From Deinococcus soli (ex Cha et al. 2016) (GTDB taxonomy: Bacteria; Deinococcota; Deinococci; Deinococcales; Deinococcaceae): a stretch of DNA of 64,000 bases. Made by a program: the position numbers and the translations under genes. Location of the stretch: assembly GCF_001007995.1 (NCBI RefSeq), contig NZ_CP011389.1:3172985-3236984 (forward strand), given 5' to 3'. Under the pieces are notes generated by a model. The model did no database searches, was not told where the DNA came from, and saw only the letters and a program-made list of their open reading frames with translations. Of this stretch, positions 10,540 to 21,062 are shown one piece after another (the first letter of the stretch is position 1; the number at the start of each line of letters is the position of its first letter).

Positions 10540-10938
10540 TCACCCGGGCTGCGCGGCGGCCAGTTCGTCCAGCCACGCCTGCGCGGCGTGGGCGTCCTGC
10601 ACGGTCGCGCCCCGCTCGGGCGGGAACCACGCCAGCAGCCCCTGAAGGGCCGCGCCCTGCACCGGCCCCACGCTGAAGATCACCTTGTGATCCCCGTCGT
10701 GCAGGTGCAGCAGGGCCGCCGGGGCCCCCTCGCGCACCGTGCCGACCGCCAGCGGCTCGCCCAGCCACACGGCGTCCACCTCGGCGTCATCGGCCGGGTT
10801 CAGGGTGCCCGGCAGGCAACCGTAATTCACCGGTGCGGGCCGGGCCTCCACCCGCAGCGGCTCCAGGCGGCCGTCGCGCCACACGAAGCGCTCGCGCTGC
10901 CCCGCCGTCCACTCCACGACACCGCGCCACGCCCTCAC
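10540..10938 (-). CDS. Inorganic pyrophosphatase-like protein with altered active site
   Basis: This 132-residue protein begins at GTG 10938, overlapping the stop of the upstream lipoprotein gene (GTGA). [24 protein letters not shown] resembles the family I pyrophosphatase core NYGxxPxTLxxDGDPxDVL, and [10 protein letters not shown] resembles the later D-K segment. The middle acidic residue of the DxDxxD triad (Asp67 in E. coli, general base) appears to be alanine here. It is also shorter than typical enzymes (about 175 residues). Either it is a divergent enzyme or a pyrophosphatase-fold protein with another role. The assignment rests on motif similarity seen by eye. Confidence 0.6.
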   Translation of the reverse strand: MRAWRGVVEWTAGQRERFVWRDGRLEPLRVEARPAPVNYGCLPGTLNPADDAEVDAVWLGEPLAVGTVREGAPAALLHLHDGDHKVIFSVGPVQGAALQGLLAWFPPERGATVQDAHAAQAWLDELAAAQPG

Positions 10939-11315
10939 GGCCTGACCTCGTACAGTTCCACCTGCCGCAGCACCGAGCCGCCGAACGACAGGACCGCCCG
11001 GTACGCGCCCTTGTCCGGGGCGCGCAGTTCGAAGGTCGCGGCGCGCTGCGCGGCGTCCAGGTACACGCTGTCGGTGCCGATCGCCTGGGTGCCGTTGAAC
11101 CACGCCACGCTCAGGAACCCCGGCGTGATGGGGCCGTCCACCTGGGCACGCAGCACCAGCCGCTCGCCGTCGCGGGTCAGGGCCGCGCCGGTCACGCGCG
11201 CCGGGAGTTCCGGTTCGATCTGCCCGGGAATCAGCGGCACGAAGTTGTAGCGGCAGCCCGCCAGGGCGGGGCACAGCAGCGCGAGCAGGAGCAGGGAACG
11301 CCTCACGCCGTTCAT
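10935..11315 (-). CDS. Small predicted lipoprotein
   Basis: This 126-residue protein has the signal peptide [14 protein letters not shown] ending in a lipobox cysteine. The mature part is rich in beta strands ([21 protein letters not shown], then [19 protein letters not shown] and YRAVLSFGG), suggesting an Ig-like or similar sandwich fold. Function is unknown. It is translationally coupled to the downstream pyrophosphatase-like gene. Confidence 0.7.
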   Translation of the reverse strand: MNGVRRSLLLLALLCPALAGCRYNFVPLIPGQIEPELPARVTGAALTRDGERLVLRAQVDGPITPGFLSVAWFNGTQAIGTDSVYLDAAQRAATFELRAPDKGAYRAVLSFGGSVLRQVELYEVRP

Positions 11316-11341
11316 GCTACCCGCCCGCGCTGAGAGTGGTT

Positions 11342-12247
11342 TCAGGGCAGCCGGTGCGCCTCGATGAAATCGATGACGGCCTGGCGGGTGCCGCCCAGGA
11401 ACGTCAGGGGCCGCGCCATGGCCGCGATGATCGTGATGTGGTTCAATTTCGGCAGCACGGTGCGCGTGACGGGCACGCCCGCGCGCTTCAGGGCCGCTTC
11501 CATGTTCAGCGCGTTCTGCGGGTAGACCGTGTCGTCGTTCTCGGCCACGAGCAGCAGGTGGGGTGGCGCGTCGGCGCGCACGTGCCGGTCGGGCATGACC
11601 TCGTCCGGGGTGGCGCCCACCGGGAAGGCCTTCGCGCTGGAGAACTGCCGGAAGTCGTACGAGTACGGCCCGGCCACGCCGATCACGCCGCGGATCGCGC
11701 TGACCGGCACGTCCGCCTCCGCGAGCCAGCGGGCGTTGTCCACGACCTCCACGGCGTTGAAGCCCCCGGCCGAGTGGCCCATCACGAACACGTTCTGTGG
11801 GTTGCCGCCCAGCGCGCCCGCCTTCTCACGCAGGACCTTCAGCGCCTGCGCGGCGTCCTGCACGTACGAGGGATAGCGGTTCGCCGGGGCCAGGCGGTAA
11901 CTCATGACCGCCGTGACGTACCCGGCGCGCGCCAGGGACTCCCCGACGAACTTGTGGCCGTCCTTGTCGCCGCTTTCCCACGAGCCGCCGTGGATGAACA
12001 GCACCACCGGGGCGCTGCGGGCGTTCTGCGGGGCGTACACGTCCATGACGTTGCGGACGTCCGGGCCGTAGCGGACGTCACTCGTCACGTTCAGGCCGGC
12101 GGTGGACACCACGCGGTTCAGGGTGCCCTGCGCGCCGTCGCGGGAGCAGGCGGCCAGCGCCGTCATGAGGAGCAGGGCGCCGGCCCCCAGCAGCGCGGCG
12201 CGCGGCATGCGGGAACGGCGGGACGGGGCGGGCGAGGTTCGGGTCAT
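11342..12247 (-). CDS. Alpha/beta-hydrolase (esterase, BD-FAE/carboxylesterase-like) lipoprotein
   Basis: This 301-residue protein has an N-terminal signal with LMTALAAC lipobox. The oxyanion-hole motif [10 protein letters not shown] lies near residue 85, the nucleophile elbow [10 protein letters not shown] near 155, and the Asp/His region near the C-terminus ([21 protein letters not shown]). The family hydrolyses short acyl or aryl esters. A TAGGGT box six bases before the ATG fixes the start and makes the transcript leaderless. Confidence 0.85.
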   Translation of the reverse strand: MTRTSPAPSRRSRMPRAALLGAGALLLMTALAACSRDGAQGTLNRVVSTAGLNVTSDVRYGPDVRNVMDVYAPQNARSAPVVLFIHGGSWESGDKDGHKFVGESLARAGYVTAVMSYRLAPANRYPSYVQDAAQALKVLREKAGALGGNPQNVFVMGHSAGGFNAVEVVDNARWLAEADVPVSAIRGVIGVAGPYSYDFRQFSSAKAFPVGATPDEVMPDRHVRADAPPHLLLVAENDDTVYPQNALNMEAALKRAGVPVTRTVLPKLNHITIIAAMARPLTFLGGTRQAVIDFIEAHRLP

Positions 12248-12253
12248 GCGCCC

Positions 12254-12259
12254 ACCCTA
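12254..12259 (-). promoter_or_regulatory. -10 box of the esterase gene (leaderless)
   Basis: TAGGGT on the minus strand is six bases from the ATG at 12247, the spacing at which transcription begins at the start codon. Confidence 0.6.
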
Positions 12260-12358
12260 GAGTCCCGGCGCCCGGGTGGGTAGCGCGGAGCGCCACAGTC
12301 CAGACTTGACCGGCCGTTCATGGACGCGCGGCTACACTCCCCGCCCGCACGCGCACGC

Positions 12359-12364
12359 TACCCT
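12359..12364 (+). promoter_or_regulatory. -10 box of the lycopene cyclase gene (leaderless)
   Basis: TACCCT is followed by six bases and the ATG at 12371. This places the protein start at MPAPTEPAH and rejects the in-frame ATG at 12320, which would lie upstream of the promoter. Confidence 0.6.
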
Positions 12365-12370
12365 GCGCGC

Positions 12371-13855
12371 ATGCCCGCCCCCACCGAGCCCGCGCACACC
12401 GACGCCCTGATCGTCGGCGCCGGGCCCGCCGCGCTGGCCCTGGCCGCCGGGTTGCGCGCCCGGCACCTGAGCGTCCGGATCGTGGCGCCGCACGCGCCGC
12501 AGGCGTTCCCCGCCACGTACGGCGCATGGCTGGACGACCTGCCCGGCTGGGCGCGGGCCTGCGCCGCGCACGTATGGACGGACGTGCGGGTGTACACCGG
12601 CCCGCAGCCCACGCCGCTGCTGCGGCCCTACGCCCTGCTGGACAACACCCGCTTCCTGCACGCGCTGCTGGACCGCGCCGGCCCCCTCACCTGGACCGTG
12701 GGAACCGTCACGCACGCCGCGCCCGGCCCGGACGGCTGGACCGTGCACACCCGCGAGGGGAAGGACCTGACCGCCCGCTTCGTGGTGGACGCCGCCGGGC
12801 ACGCAGGCAGCCTGCGCCGCCCCCGGCATCCGGGCGGCGCGGCCCTGCAGACCGCGTACGGCCTGACCGCGCGGTTCGAGCGGCCCCCCAGTGCGCCCGG
12901 TGCGATGGTCTGGATGGACTACCGCGCCCCGCACGGCCCGGGCGAGACCCCCACCTTCCTGTACGCCATGCACCTGGGCGGCGACACGTACTTCGTGGAG
13001 GAGACCAGCCTGATCGCCCGCCCCGCCCCCACCCGCGCGGCCCTGCGCGTGCGGCTGCACGAGCGCCTGCGCGCCCAGGGCACCCCGCCCGGCGAGATCC
13101 TGCACGAGGAATGGGTGGCGTTCCCCATGAACGCGGACGCCCCCGACCCGCACGGGCCGCTGGCCTTTGGCGCCGCCGGGGGCATGGTGCACCCCATCAG
13201 TGGCTTTCAGGTGGCGGGCGCCCTGCGCGCCGCGCCCCTGGTGGCCCGCGCCGCGGCGGGCGCCCTGCACACCGGGCGTGACCCGCACGCGGCGGCCTGG
13301 GCGGCCCTGTGGCCCCCCGAACGCCGCGCCGCGCGCGAGGTTCACCTGCTGGGCGTGCAGGCCCTGCTGACCCTGCCCCCGGATCAGCTCGCACCGTTCT
13401 TCCGGGCGTTCTTCGCGCTGCCGCCCGCCGCGTGGCACGCGTTCCTCGACCCGGACACGCCGCCGGGCGCACTGGCCCGCACGATGCTGCGCCTCTTCAC
13501 GGCGCTGCCGAACCGCACCCGGCTGCCGCTGGCCCGCGCGGCCCTCGCGACGCCAGGGGTCAGTGGGCGCGCGCTGCGCTCGGCCATGAACGCCCCTACA
13601 GCCTCCGCCCATCCGGGCCCGGTCCCGGCGCGGCAGGCTGGAGGCATGAGCGACGATACCCGCACCGACCATGACACGCCGACCGAGAACGCCGTCCTGA
13701 ACCACGAGGACCTGAACCAGACCGGGACGATCGAGAGCGGCATGCAGGGCGCCACCGGCAACGCCGACGCGAACGGCCTCGACCCCGACGTGGACCTCGG
13801 CGAACGCGTGGAGGAACTCCGCGAGAACCTCCGCCCGCTGACCGAACAGCAGTAA
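12371..13855 (+). CDS. crtLm: Lycopene cyclase (CrtL/CrtLm type) with in-frame C-terminal extension
   Basis: The N-terminal FAD/NAD fold ([17 protein letters not shown], residues about 12-30), the cyclase segment [27 protein letters not shown], and [21 protein letters not shown] identify a lycopene beta-cyclase of the kind used by Deinococcus to make the monocyclic precursor of deinoxanthin. Cyclase-like sequence ends near residue 420 ([14 protein letters not shown]). The frame then continues without a stop into about 70 residues that look like a separate small protein with its own ribosome binding site (13646). The product is therefore either a fusion of 494 residues or two proteins from one frame. 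Confidence 0.8.
   Translation: MPAPTEPAHTDALIVGAGPAALALAAGLRARHLSVRIVAPHAPQAFPATYGAWLDDLPGWARACAAHVWTDVRVYTGPQPTPLLRPYALLDNTRFLHALLDRAGPLTWTVGTVTHAAPGPDGWTVHTREGKDLTARFVVDAAGHAGSLRRPRHPGGAALQTAYGLTARFERPPSAPGAMVWMDYRAPHGPGETPTFLYAMHLGGDTYFVEETSLIARPAPTRAALRVRLHERLRAQGTPPGEILHEEWVAFPMNADAPDPHGPLAFGAAGGMVHPISGFQVAGALRAAPLVARAAAGALHTGRDPHAAAWAALWPPERRAAREVHLLGVQALLTLPPDQLAPFFRAFFALPPAAWHAFLDPDTPPGALARTMLRLFTALPNRTRLPLARAALATPGVSGRALRSAMNAPTASAHPGPVPARQAGGMSDDTRTDHDTPTENAVLNHEDLNQTGTIESGMQGATGNADANGLDPDVDLGERVEELRENLRPLTEQQ
13646..13855 (+). CDS. Possible internal small gene (69 aa, acidic) in frame with the cyclase
   Basis: An ATG at 13646 follows a strong ribosome binding site (CTGGAGGC) within the cyclase frame. 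The product ([12 protein letters not shown]..., ending [15 protein letters not shown]) is very hydrophilic and acidic, and differs in composition from the Arg/Ala-rich cyclase. It resembles the small hypothetical proteins found as separate genes. It may be made on its own, with the cyclase stop lost by mutation, or be only the tail of a fusion. Family unknown. Confidence 0.5.
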   Translation: MSDDTRTDHDTPTENAVLNHEDLNQTGTIESGMQGATGNADANGLDPDVDLGERVEELRENLRPLTEQQ

Positions 13856-13916
13856 ACCTGCTCGCGGAATCAGGGGGGTGGCCAGCAGTCGGGGCCGCCC
13901 CCCGGTGCGGCGCCCC

Positions 13917-13922
13917 TATACT
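13917..13922 (+). promoter_or_regulatory. -10 box of sdaAB (leaderless)
   Basis: TATACT is followed by six bases and the ATG at 13929. It fixes the start at MSLLDMIGP rather than the open frame from 13878. Confidence 0.65.
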
Positions 13923-13928
13923 CGCCGC

Positions 13929-14594
13929 ATGTCCCTCCTCGACATGATCGGGCCCGTCATGATCGGCCCCAGCAGCAGCCACACCGCCGGGGCCTGCCGC
14001 CTGGGGCTGGTCGCGCACCACCTGCTGGGCGAACCGCCCCGCGCGGCCCGCATCGGCCTGCACGCCTCGTTCGCGAAGACCGGGCGCGGGCACGGCACGC
14101 ATCTGGCACTGATCGCGGGCCTGCTGGGCATGCGGCCCGACGATCAGCGCCTGCCCGCCGCGTTCGAGGAAGCGCAGGCGCAGGGCCTGACCTTCGAGTT
14201 CCACGACGCGGACCTGGGCGACGTGCACCCCAACACCGCGCTGATCGAGGTGAGCGGCGACTCGCAGCGGGTCACGGTGCAGGGCAGCAGCACGGGCGGC
14301 GGCGTGATCCTCGTCACGCACGTGCAGGGCCTGGGTGTGAACTTCAGCGGCGCGAGCCCCACCCTGGTCCTGCGCTACACCGACGCGGTCGGGATGATCG
14401 CCCGCATCGCCACGACCATCGCGGCGGACGGCGTGAACATCGCCACGCTGACCTGCACCCGCCAGACGCGCGGCGGTCAGGCGCTGCTGGCGGTGGAACT
14501 CGACCAGCCCCTGAGCCCCGAGGCGCAGGCGTTCCTGGCCCGCTGGGCGGACGTGAACTGGCTGCGGATGCTGCCCAAACTCATGGACGGCTGA
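13929..14594 (+). CDS. sdaAB: L-serine dehydratase, iron-sulfur-dependent, beta subunit
   Basis: This 221-residue protein begins [21 protein letters not shown], the exact type of N-terminus seen in the beta subunit of two-component Fe-S serine dehydratases (serine to pyruvate and ammonia). [18 protein letters not shown] follows, and an ACT-like domain occupies about residues 145-221 ([22 protein letters not shown]). The catalytic [4Fe-4S] alpha subunit (sdaAA) is not next to it and must lie elsewhere. A convergent gene follows after a hairpin. Confidence 0.92.
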   Translation: MSLLDMIGPVMIGPSSSHTAGACRLGLVAHHLLGEPPRAARIGLHASFAKTGRGHGTHLALIAGLLGMRPDDQRLPAAFEEAQAQGLTFEFHDADLGDVHPNTALIEVSGDSQRVTVQGSSTGGGVILVTHVQGLGVNFSGASPTLVLRYTDAVGMIARIATTIAADGVNIATLTCTRQTRGGQALLAVELDQPLSPEAQAFLARWADVNWLRMLPKLMDG

Positions 14595-14613
14595 CCCGGG
14601 GGGCTCAGCCGTC
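14586..14613. terminator. Hairpin overlapping the sdaAB stop codon
   Basis: GACGGCTGA (14586-14594, including the stop) pairs with TCAGCCGTC (14605-14613) across a GC-rich loop, between the convergent sdaAB and nrnA genes. Confidence 0.6.
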
Positions 14614-14623
14614 CTGGCCCCAA

Positions 14624-15622
14624 TCAGCGGCTGGCGTCCACCCGCGCGAGTTCCGCCGTGATCGCCGCGTCCAGCTGAGGGAACACCTCCGGCCACGGCT
14701 GGTTCAGGCTGGCCCCGGCGGCAGGCACGTGCCCGCCGCCGCCGAGCGTCACGGCGATGTTCTGCGCGCTGACGCCCGCGCGGGAGCGCAGGGACAGCTT
14801 CACGCGCTCCCCGAAGTCCTTGACCATCACGGCCAGCTGCGAACCCTCGGCATTGCGGAGCATGCCCACGTAATTCTCGACGTCCTCCCAGGCCGACCCG
14901 GCGCGCTCCAGCATCGCCTCGTCCACCCGGGCGAGCACCACGCGCCCGCCGTGCAGGAATTCCAGGCTGCCCAGCACCTCGCGCAGCAGCGTGTAGTACG
15001 TGCGGGGATTCTGGCCCAGCTGGTCACTGATCCAGCCCAGGCGGGCGCCCGCCTCGCGCAGCCGCGCGGCAGTGCGGAACGCGCCGGGCGTGACCGAATC
15101 GAACCGGAACGAGCCGGTGTCCGTCACGAGACCCAGCATCAGCGGCGTGGCGATCTCCTCGGTCCACTCGGCGCCCAGCAGGTCGATCAGGTCCGCGACC
15201 ATCACGGCCGCCGCCGGTTGCGAGGGGTCCACGGCGTGCGCGTCGGCGCGCCGGGCGTTCGTGCCGTGGTGGTCCACGTTCACGACCGGACCGGTGAACA
15301 CGCTCAGGTCCGCGCCGCCCACCCGGACGTGATCGTTGTTGTCCACGTCCAGCACGGCCGCCAGCGCCCCGGCGGGCCACTCGGTCAGGCGCCCCCCTTC
15401 GGCCAGTTCGCCGGGGCGGGGCATGAACGCCAGGAAGCGCGGGACCTGCATGGGCGCGATCACCTCGCGGCCCAGGCTGCGCAGCGCGCGCGTCAGGCCG
15501 AGCACGCTGCCCAGCGCGTCCCCGTCCGGATTCTCGTGCGAGAGGACCACGATCGGTCCGGAGTGGTCCAGCAGGGCGCGGGCGACCGCCGCGAGGTCAG
15601 AGGTGGGGGAGAGGTCCGTCAT
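14624..15622 (-). CDS. nrnA: DHH/DHHA1 phosphoesterase, NrnA-type oligoribonuclease/pAp phosphatase
   Basis: This 332-residue protein has IVVLSHENPDGDALGSVLGL (motif I, metal ligands) near residues 24-43, AVLDVDNND (motif II), NVDHHGTN (motif III, DHH) near residue 115, and the C-terminal DHHA1 signature LGGGGHVPAAGASL. NrnA degrades nanoRNAs and dephosphorylates 3'-phosphoadenosine 5'-phosphate, and in Deinococcus such enzymes are relatives of RecJ-type nucleases. The start is supported by TATAGT six bases upstream (15629-15634), making it leaderless. Confidence 0.9.
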   Translation of the reverse strand: MTDLSPTSDLAAVARALLDHSGPIVVLSHENPDGDALGSVLGLTRALRSLGREVIAPMQVPRFLAFMPRPGELAEGGRLTEWPAGALAAVLDVDNNDHVRVGGADLSVFTGPVVNVDHHGTNARRADAHAVDPSQPAAAVMVADLIDLLGAEWTEEIATPLMLGLVTDTGSFRFDSVTPGAFRTAARLREAGARLGWISDQLGQNPRTYYTLLREVLGSLEFLHGGRVVLARVDEAMLERAGSAWEDVENYVGMLRNAEGSQLAVMVKDFGERVKLSLRSRAGVSAQNIAVTLGGGGHVPAAGASLNQPWPEVFPQLDAAITAELARVDASR

Positions 15623-15628
15623 CCCTCA

Positions 15629-15634
15629 ACTATA
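15629..15634 (-). promoter_or_regulatory. -10 box of nrnA (leaderless)
   Basis: TATAGT on the minus strand ends six bases before the ATG at 15622. Confidence 0.6.
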
Positions 15635-15674
15635 GGTGGCGCAGGCGATCCTGGCCGCCGCGAGGCCAGAGAAG

Positions 15675-15705
15675 CGCGCCACCCGGGCGGCTCTCGGGTG
15701 GCGCG
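15675..15705. terminator. Terminator hairpin after the PfkB kinase gene
   Basis: A perfect 11-bp stem (CGCGCCACCCG 15675-15685, CGGGTGGCGCG 15695-15705) with a 9-base loop lies just downstream of the minus-strand kinase gene. Confidence 0.65.
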
Positions 15706-15720
15706 GCGGGGGCATGCGGA

Positions 15721-16725
<1,005 letters not shown>

Positions 16726-16795
16726 AGAGACTTCCTCCGGGGTGCCGGTCGCGGCGGCCCTGAATGTTGACTGGGGGGGTGATTCTTGCTCGCGG

Positions 16796-17728
<933 letters not shown>

Positions 17729-17820
17729 GTGGGGACGGCCCTCCGGGGCCAGGAAGTGAGGGGCAGCGTGTGGGCGGGACAACGGTGAGCGCCGCTGTGG
17801 GCGCGCCGGGAACACGTCAG

Positions 17821-17826
17821 TATACT
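17821..17826 (+). promoter_or_regulatory. -10 box upstream of the TPR gene
   Basis: The sequence TATACT lies about 60 bases upstream of the GTG at 17886, and GAGG is present nearer the start. This unit therefore has a leader, unlike many neighbours. Confidence 0.45.
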
Positions 17827-17885
17827 CACGGGGTGAGTTTCCGTTCCGGGCTGTTCCCCTGCCGCGCTCCCCACCGAGGCACGCC

Positions 17886-18704
17886 GTGACCGCCGGTACG
17901 CCGCCCGCCCCACCGGCCGCCCCGGCCACGCTGGGCGACCTGATCCGCGCCGGGGAGTGGCGCCGCGCCGCCGCGACCGCCAACGTGCTGGGCGAGAGTG
18001 CCGACCTCGTGGACGCCCTGCAGACGCTGCGGGTCGTGCAGGACGAGATCCGCGCCCGCCGGTACCCCGCCGCGCGCCAGCAGCTCGCCGCGTACCGCGA
18101 GGCGGCCGGCACGCTCACGCATCCGCTGGCGGGTGACCTGCGCCTGTACGTCCACCCCGATGAGGTCTCGCGGGCCCTTGACGCGCTGGAGGCGCAGCGC
18201 CGCACGGACGACCCGGCCGCATTGCGCGCGGCGCTGGAGGGTGCGCTGGCGCAGCCCCTGACCCGCGCCGAGGCGCTGAACGCCCTGGGCGTCCTGCACG
18301 CCATGCTGGGCGACGAGGCGCAGGCCCGCGAGGCCCTGACCGCCGCGCGCGAGGCCGACCCGGGGCACTACCGCGCCCTGACGAACCTGGGCAACCTGGA
18401 CATGGAGGCCGGACGCTTCGCCGAGGCCGAGGCGATCTACCGCGAGGTGCTGACCCTGGCCCCCGAGTACGACGGCGGGCACCACAACCTCGGGGTGGCG
18501 GTGCGCCGCCAGGGTCGCGTGGCGGAGGGCGTGCGGCACATCCGCCAGGGCCAGCGGCTGTCCATGAAACGCTCCCGCGAGGACACCCGCGCCGAGGCGA
18601 AGGAGCAGCTGAGCCGCACGCCGGGCCTGAAGTACCTGCGCTTTCTGCTGCTCGCCGCCGCCGCGCTGATCATCTTCCTGGCGCTGCGCGGCGCGGGCGG
18701 CTGA
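17886..18704 (+). CDS. TPR-repeat protein with C-terminal membrane anchor
   Basis: This 272-residue protein has TPR units around ALNALGVLHAMLGDEAQAREALTAA, YRALTNLGNLDMEAGRFAEAEAIY and YDGGHHNLGVAVRRQGRVAEGV (residues about 135-225), and a C-terminal hydrophobic helix (YLRFLLLAAAALIIFLAL). It is probably a membrane-attached scaffold exposed to the cytoplasm. It starts with GTG. The next gene, for NAD(P)HX repair, begins 11 bases later, so the two are probably cotranscribed. Function unknown. Confidence 0.8.
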   Translation: MTAGTPPAPPAAPATLGDLIRAGEWRRAAATANVLGESADLVDALQTLRVVQDEIRARRYPAARQQLAAYREAAGTLTHPLAGDLRLYVHPDEVSRALDALEAQRRTDDPAALRAALEGALAQPLTRAEALNALGVLHAMLGDEAQAREALTAAREADPGHYRALTNLGNLDMEAGRFAEAEAIYREVLTLAPEYDGGHHNLGVAVRRQGRVAEGVRHIRQGQRLSMKRSREDTRAEAKEQLSRTPGLKYLRFLLLAAAALIIFLALRGAGG

Positions 18705-18715
18705 GCGGTCCGCCC

Positions 18716-20218
18716 ATGAGCGCCGCGGTCCTCACCCCGGACGCTGTGCGCGCCATCGACGGGCGCCTGGAGCGCGCGGGCCTGCTCGACCCGGCCATGG
18801 AGATTGCCGGGCTGGCCGTCGCGCGGGCCGTGCAGGAACGCTGGCCGTCCGGGCGGGTGCTGCTGCTCGCGGGCGGCGGCGCGAACGGCGGGGACGCGCT
18901 GGTCGCCGCGCGCCACCTGCTCGCCGCGGGGCGGGAGGTGACGGTCCTGGCCCGCCCCGCCACGCACCCCCTGACCCGCCTGAACCGCCGCCGCCTGCGC
19001 GCGGTGGGCGGCGAGGTCCGGCCCCTGACCCCGGCCACGTTGGGCCGCGCCGCGCGGGACGCCGCCGTGCTCGTGGATGGCCTGCTCGGCACCGGCTTCC
19101 GGCCCCCCCTGCGGGACGACCTCGCCCGCGTGATCGGCGCGCTGAACGCCGCCCGGACGCGCGACCTGAACGTGCTCGCCATCGACCTGCCCAGCGGCCT
19201 GGACGCCACGCGCGCCGACGTTCCCGGCGCGGCGGTGCACGCCGACGTCACCGTCACGTTCATCGGCCCGAAACCCGCCCAGCTGTTCGGGGACGCCGCC
19301 GCGCAGTGCGGCGAGGTGCGGACTGTCCCCCTGCCCGTCCCCGCTGCGTGGATTCAGGACGTGCAGGTCGCCGCTCGCCCGGACGACGCCACCCTGGGCG
19401 CGCTGCTGCCGGTCCGGACCGCGTCGGCGCACAAGGGCACGGCCGGGCGCGTCTGGATCGTCGGCGGGCACCCGGGCACGGTCGGCGCGCCCGCCCTGGC
19501 CGGACTGGGCGCGCTGCGCGCTGGGGCGGGACTCGTCACGGTCCACTCCGCGGCGGACGTGCCGCTCGTGACGCCGGAACTCATGGCGCAGCGTCACGCC
19601 GACCTGCGCACCTTCCTGACCAGCACGGGCCTGACCGGCACGGGCGCGCGCCCGGACGCCGTCGCGATCGGCATGGGCCTGGGACCCGAAGCCCCGGCGC
19701 TGGCGCGCGAGGTGCTGGACTGGGAGATCCCCACCGTGCTCGATGCCGACGCCCTCCAGCCCGACCTGTGCGGGTACGGGCACGACCGCTGCGTGTGGAC
19801 CCCGCACCCCGGTGAGGCTGCCCGCGTGCTGGGCGTCCCCACCCCCGAGGTCACCCGCGACCCGCTGTCCGCGGCCCGCGCCCTCCAGGACCGCCTGGGT
19901 GGCGTGGTCGTCCTGAAGGGCGGCCCCAGCGTCGTCGCGCGCGCGGGTGACCTGAGCGTCGCGCGTGGGGGTCACCCGGGCATGGCGAGCGCCGGCATGG
20001 GCGACACCCTCTGCGGCATCCTCGCGGCGCTGCTCGCGCAGGGCCTGGACCCCTGGGACGCCGCGCGCGCTGGGGTGCGCCTGCACGCCCGCGCCGGAGA
20101 GATCGCCGCTGTCCGCTTCGGCTACGGCCTGGGCGCCACCGATGTCGCGCACGACCTGGGCCGAGCCTGGGCCGACCTGCGTGCGGCGCCCCTGACGGGT
20201 GTATATGCCGGTGTGTGA
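18716..20218 (+). CDS. nnrDE: Bifunctional NAD(P)H-hydrate epimerase / ADP-dependent NAD(P)H-hydrate dehydratase
   Basis: This 500-residue fusion resembles E. coli YjeF (Nnr). The N-terminal half (about 1-210) is the epimerase with VLLLAGGGANGGDALVAARHL and LVDGLLGTGFRPPL. The C-terminal half (about 225-500) is the ribokinase-like dehydratase with HKGTAGRVWIVGGHPG, WTPHPGEAARVLG, LKGGPSVVA and the catalytic AGMGDTLCGILAALLAQG near residue 425. The enzyme repairs hydrated NADH/NADPH damaged by heat or acid. The Asp in GMGDT needed for catalysis is present. Confidence 0.93.
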   Translation: MSAAVLTPDAVRAIDGRLERAGLLDPAMEIAGLAVARAVQERWPSGRVLLLAGGGANGGDALVAARHLLAAGREVTVLARPATHPLTRLNRRRLRAVGGEVRPLTPATLGRAARDAAVLVDGLLGTGFRPPLRDDLARVIGALNAARTRDLNVLAIDLPSGLDATRADVPGAAVHADVTVTFIGPKPAQLFGDAAAQCGEVRTVPLPVPAAWIQDVQVAARPDDATLGALLPVRTASAHKGTAGRVWIVGGHPGTVGAPALAGLGALRAGAGLVTVHSAADVPLVTPELMAQRHADLRTFLTSTGLTGTGARPDAVAIGMGLGPEAPALAREVLDWEIPTVLDADALQPDLCGYGHDRCVWTPHPGEAARVLGVPTPEVTRDPLSAARALQDRLGGVVVLKGGPSVVARAGDLSVARGGHPGMASAGMGDTLCGILAALLAQGLDPWDAARAGVRLHARAGEIAAVRFGYGLGATDVAHDLGRAWADLRAAPLTGVYAGV

Positions 20219-20247
20219 ATCTCCGCACCGGGCGCTGACACCAAGGT

Positions 20248-20256
20248 GATACGGTG
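20248..20256 (+). promoter_or_regulatory. Extended -10 box of the DUF4388 gene
   Basis: TGATACGGT (TGN plus TACGGT) lies ten bases before the ATG at 20266. The in-frame GTG at 20254 falls inside the box, so ATG 20266 is preferred. Confidence 0.5.
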
Positions 20257-20265
20257 ACCGCATCC

Positions 20266-20976
20266 ATGCAAGGTCTGCTCAGCGATGTGCCCCTGATGGG
20301 CGTCCTGGAACTCATCCACACCACCCGGCAGACGGGCGTCCTCGACGTGCAGTCCGACGTGCCGTTCACGGTCGCGTTCATGAACGGCGAGGTCATCTCC
20401 GGGGGTATCCTCGACTGGATGGGCACCGAGGCCATCCAGGCCAGCCCGATCCTCGCGGAATCCGGCACGTTCCGCTTCGAGCCGCGCGGCGTGACCGGCG
20501 CGCCGCTGGCCCCTTACGGGCACTTCTCGACCGACTGGGCCCGCATCAGCGACGAGTGGGATCAGGTGTGCGCCGTGATCGGCAGTCCCAGTCAGGTGTT
20601 CCAGGGCCGCGTGCCGCTGTTCGACGAGCCCACGGGCCGCTCGATCCGCGCGGTGGCGCGCGAGGTGGACCTCCCGCTGTTCGAGGTCGCGCAGACCGTC
20701 GTGCAGGCCGTCCGCGAGGGCAAACTCACCCCGACGGGCCGCTTCGAGTGGGCGCGGTTGAAACTGCAGCCGGCCGGTCAGCGGGCCGCGCTGCACCCGG
20801 TCGCGCGCCTGCTGGACGGCTCACGCACGCTGAACGACGCCGTCGAGTCCGGCAGCAGCGTCACCGACGTCCGCGAGTACCTGCTGGGCGAACTGCGCCT
20901 GGGTCTGCGTTTCGCGGGCAGCGGCTGGGTCATGCGGGACCTCGTGTGGGAACACCGGCACCTGCCCCCTGCCTGA
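20266..20976 (+). CDS. DUF4388 (PATAN-like) domain protein
   Basis: The protein (236 residues from ATG 20266) opens with MQGLLSDVPLMGVLELIHTTRQTGVLDV, the characteristic DUF4388 start. FMNGEVISGGILDWMGTEAI follows, as in PATAN-type domains found with Roadblock and chemotaxis/motility regulators. The C-terminal half carries two helical DUF-like repeats ending LLDGSRTLNDAVESG and EYLLGELRLGLRFAG. These proteins are thought to act as signalling adaptors. No partner is visible here. Confidence 0.8.
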   Translation: MQGLLSDVPLMGVLELIHTTRQTGVLDVQSDVPFTVAFMNGEVISGGILDWMGTEAIQASPILAESGTFRFEPRGVTGAPLAPYGHFSTDWARISDEWDQVCAVIGSPSQVFQGRVPLFDEPTGRSIRAVAREVDLPLFEVAQTVVQAVREGKLTPTGRFEWARLKLQPAGQRAALHPVARLLDGSRTLNDAVESGSSVTDVREYLLGELRLGLRFAGSGWVMRDLVWEHRHLPPA

Positions 20977-21049
20977 GCGAGCCCACCTGACAGCGTGAAC
21001 GGAGTGGCCGCCTGACCCTGCGGCCAGCGGAAAGGTGGGCCCGGTGCCG

Positions 21050-21055
21050 TAGAAT
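21050..21055 (+). promoter_or_regulatory. -10 box of the PlsY/reductase fusion gene (leaderless)
   Basis: TAGAAT is followed by seven bases and ATG 21063. The in-frame ATG at 21054 overlaps the box itself, so 21063 is the likely start. Confidence 0.6.
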
Positions 21056-21062
21056 GCCCGGC

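Noticed and set aside
18437..20263. 608-codon minus-strand frame across the TPR and NAD(P)HX repair genes
   Set aside because: Antisense to two genes with clear motifs; rich in Arg, Gly, Ala and Gln.
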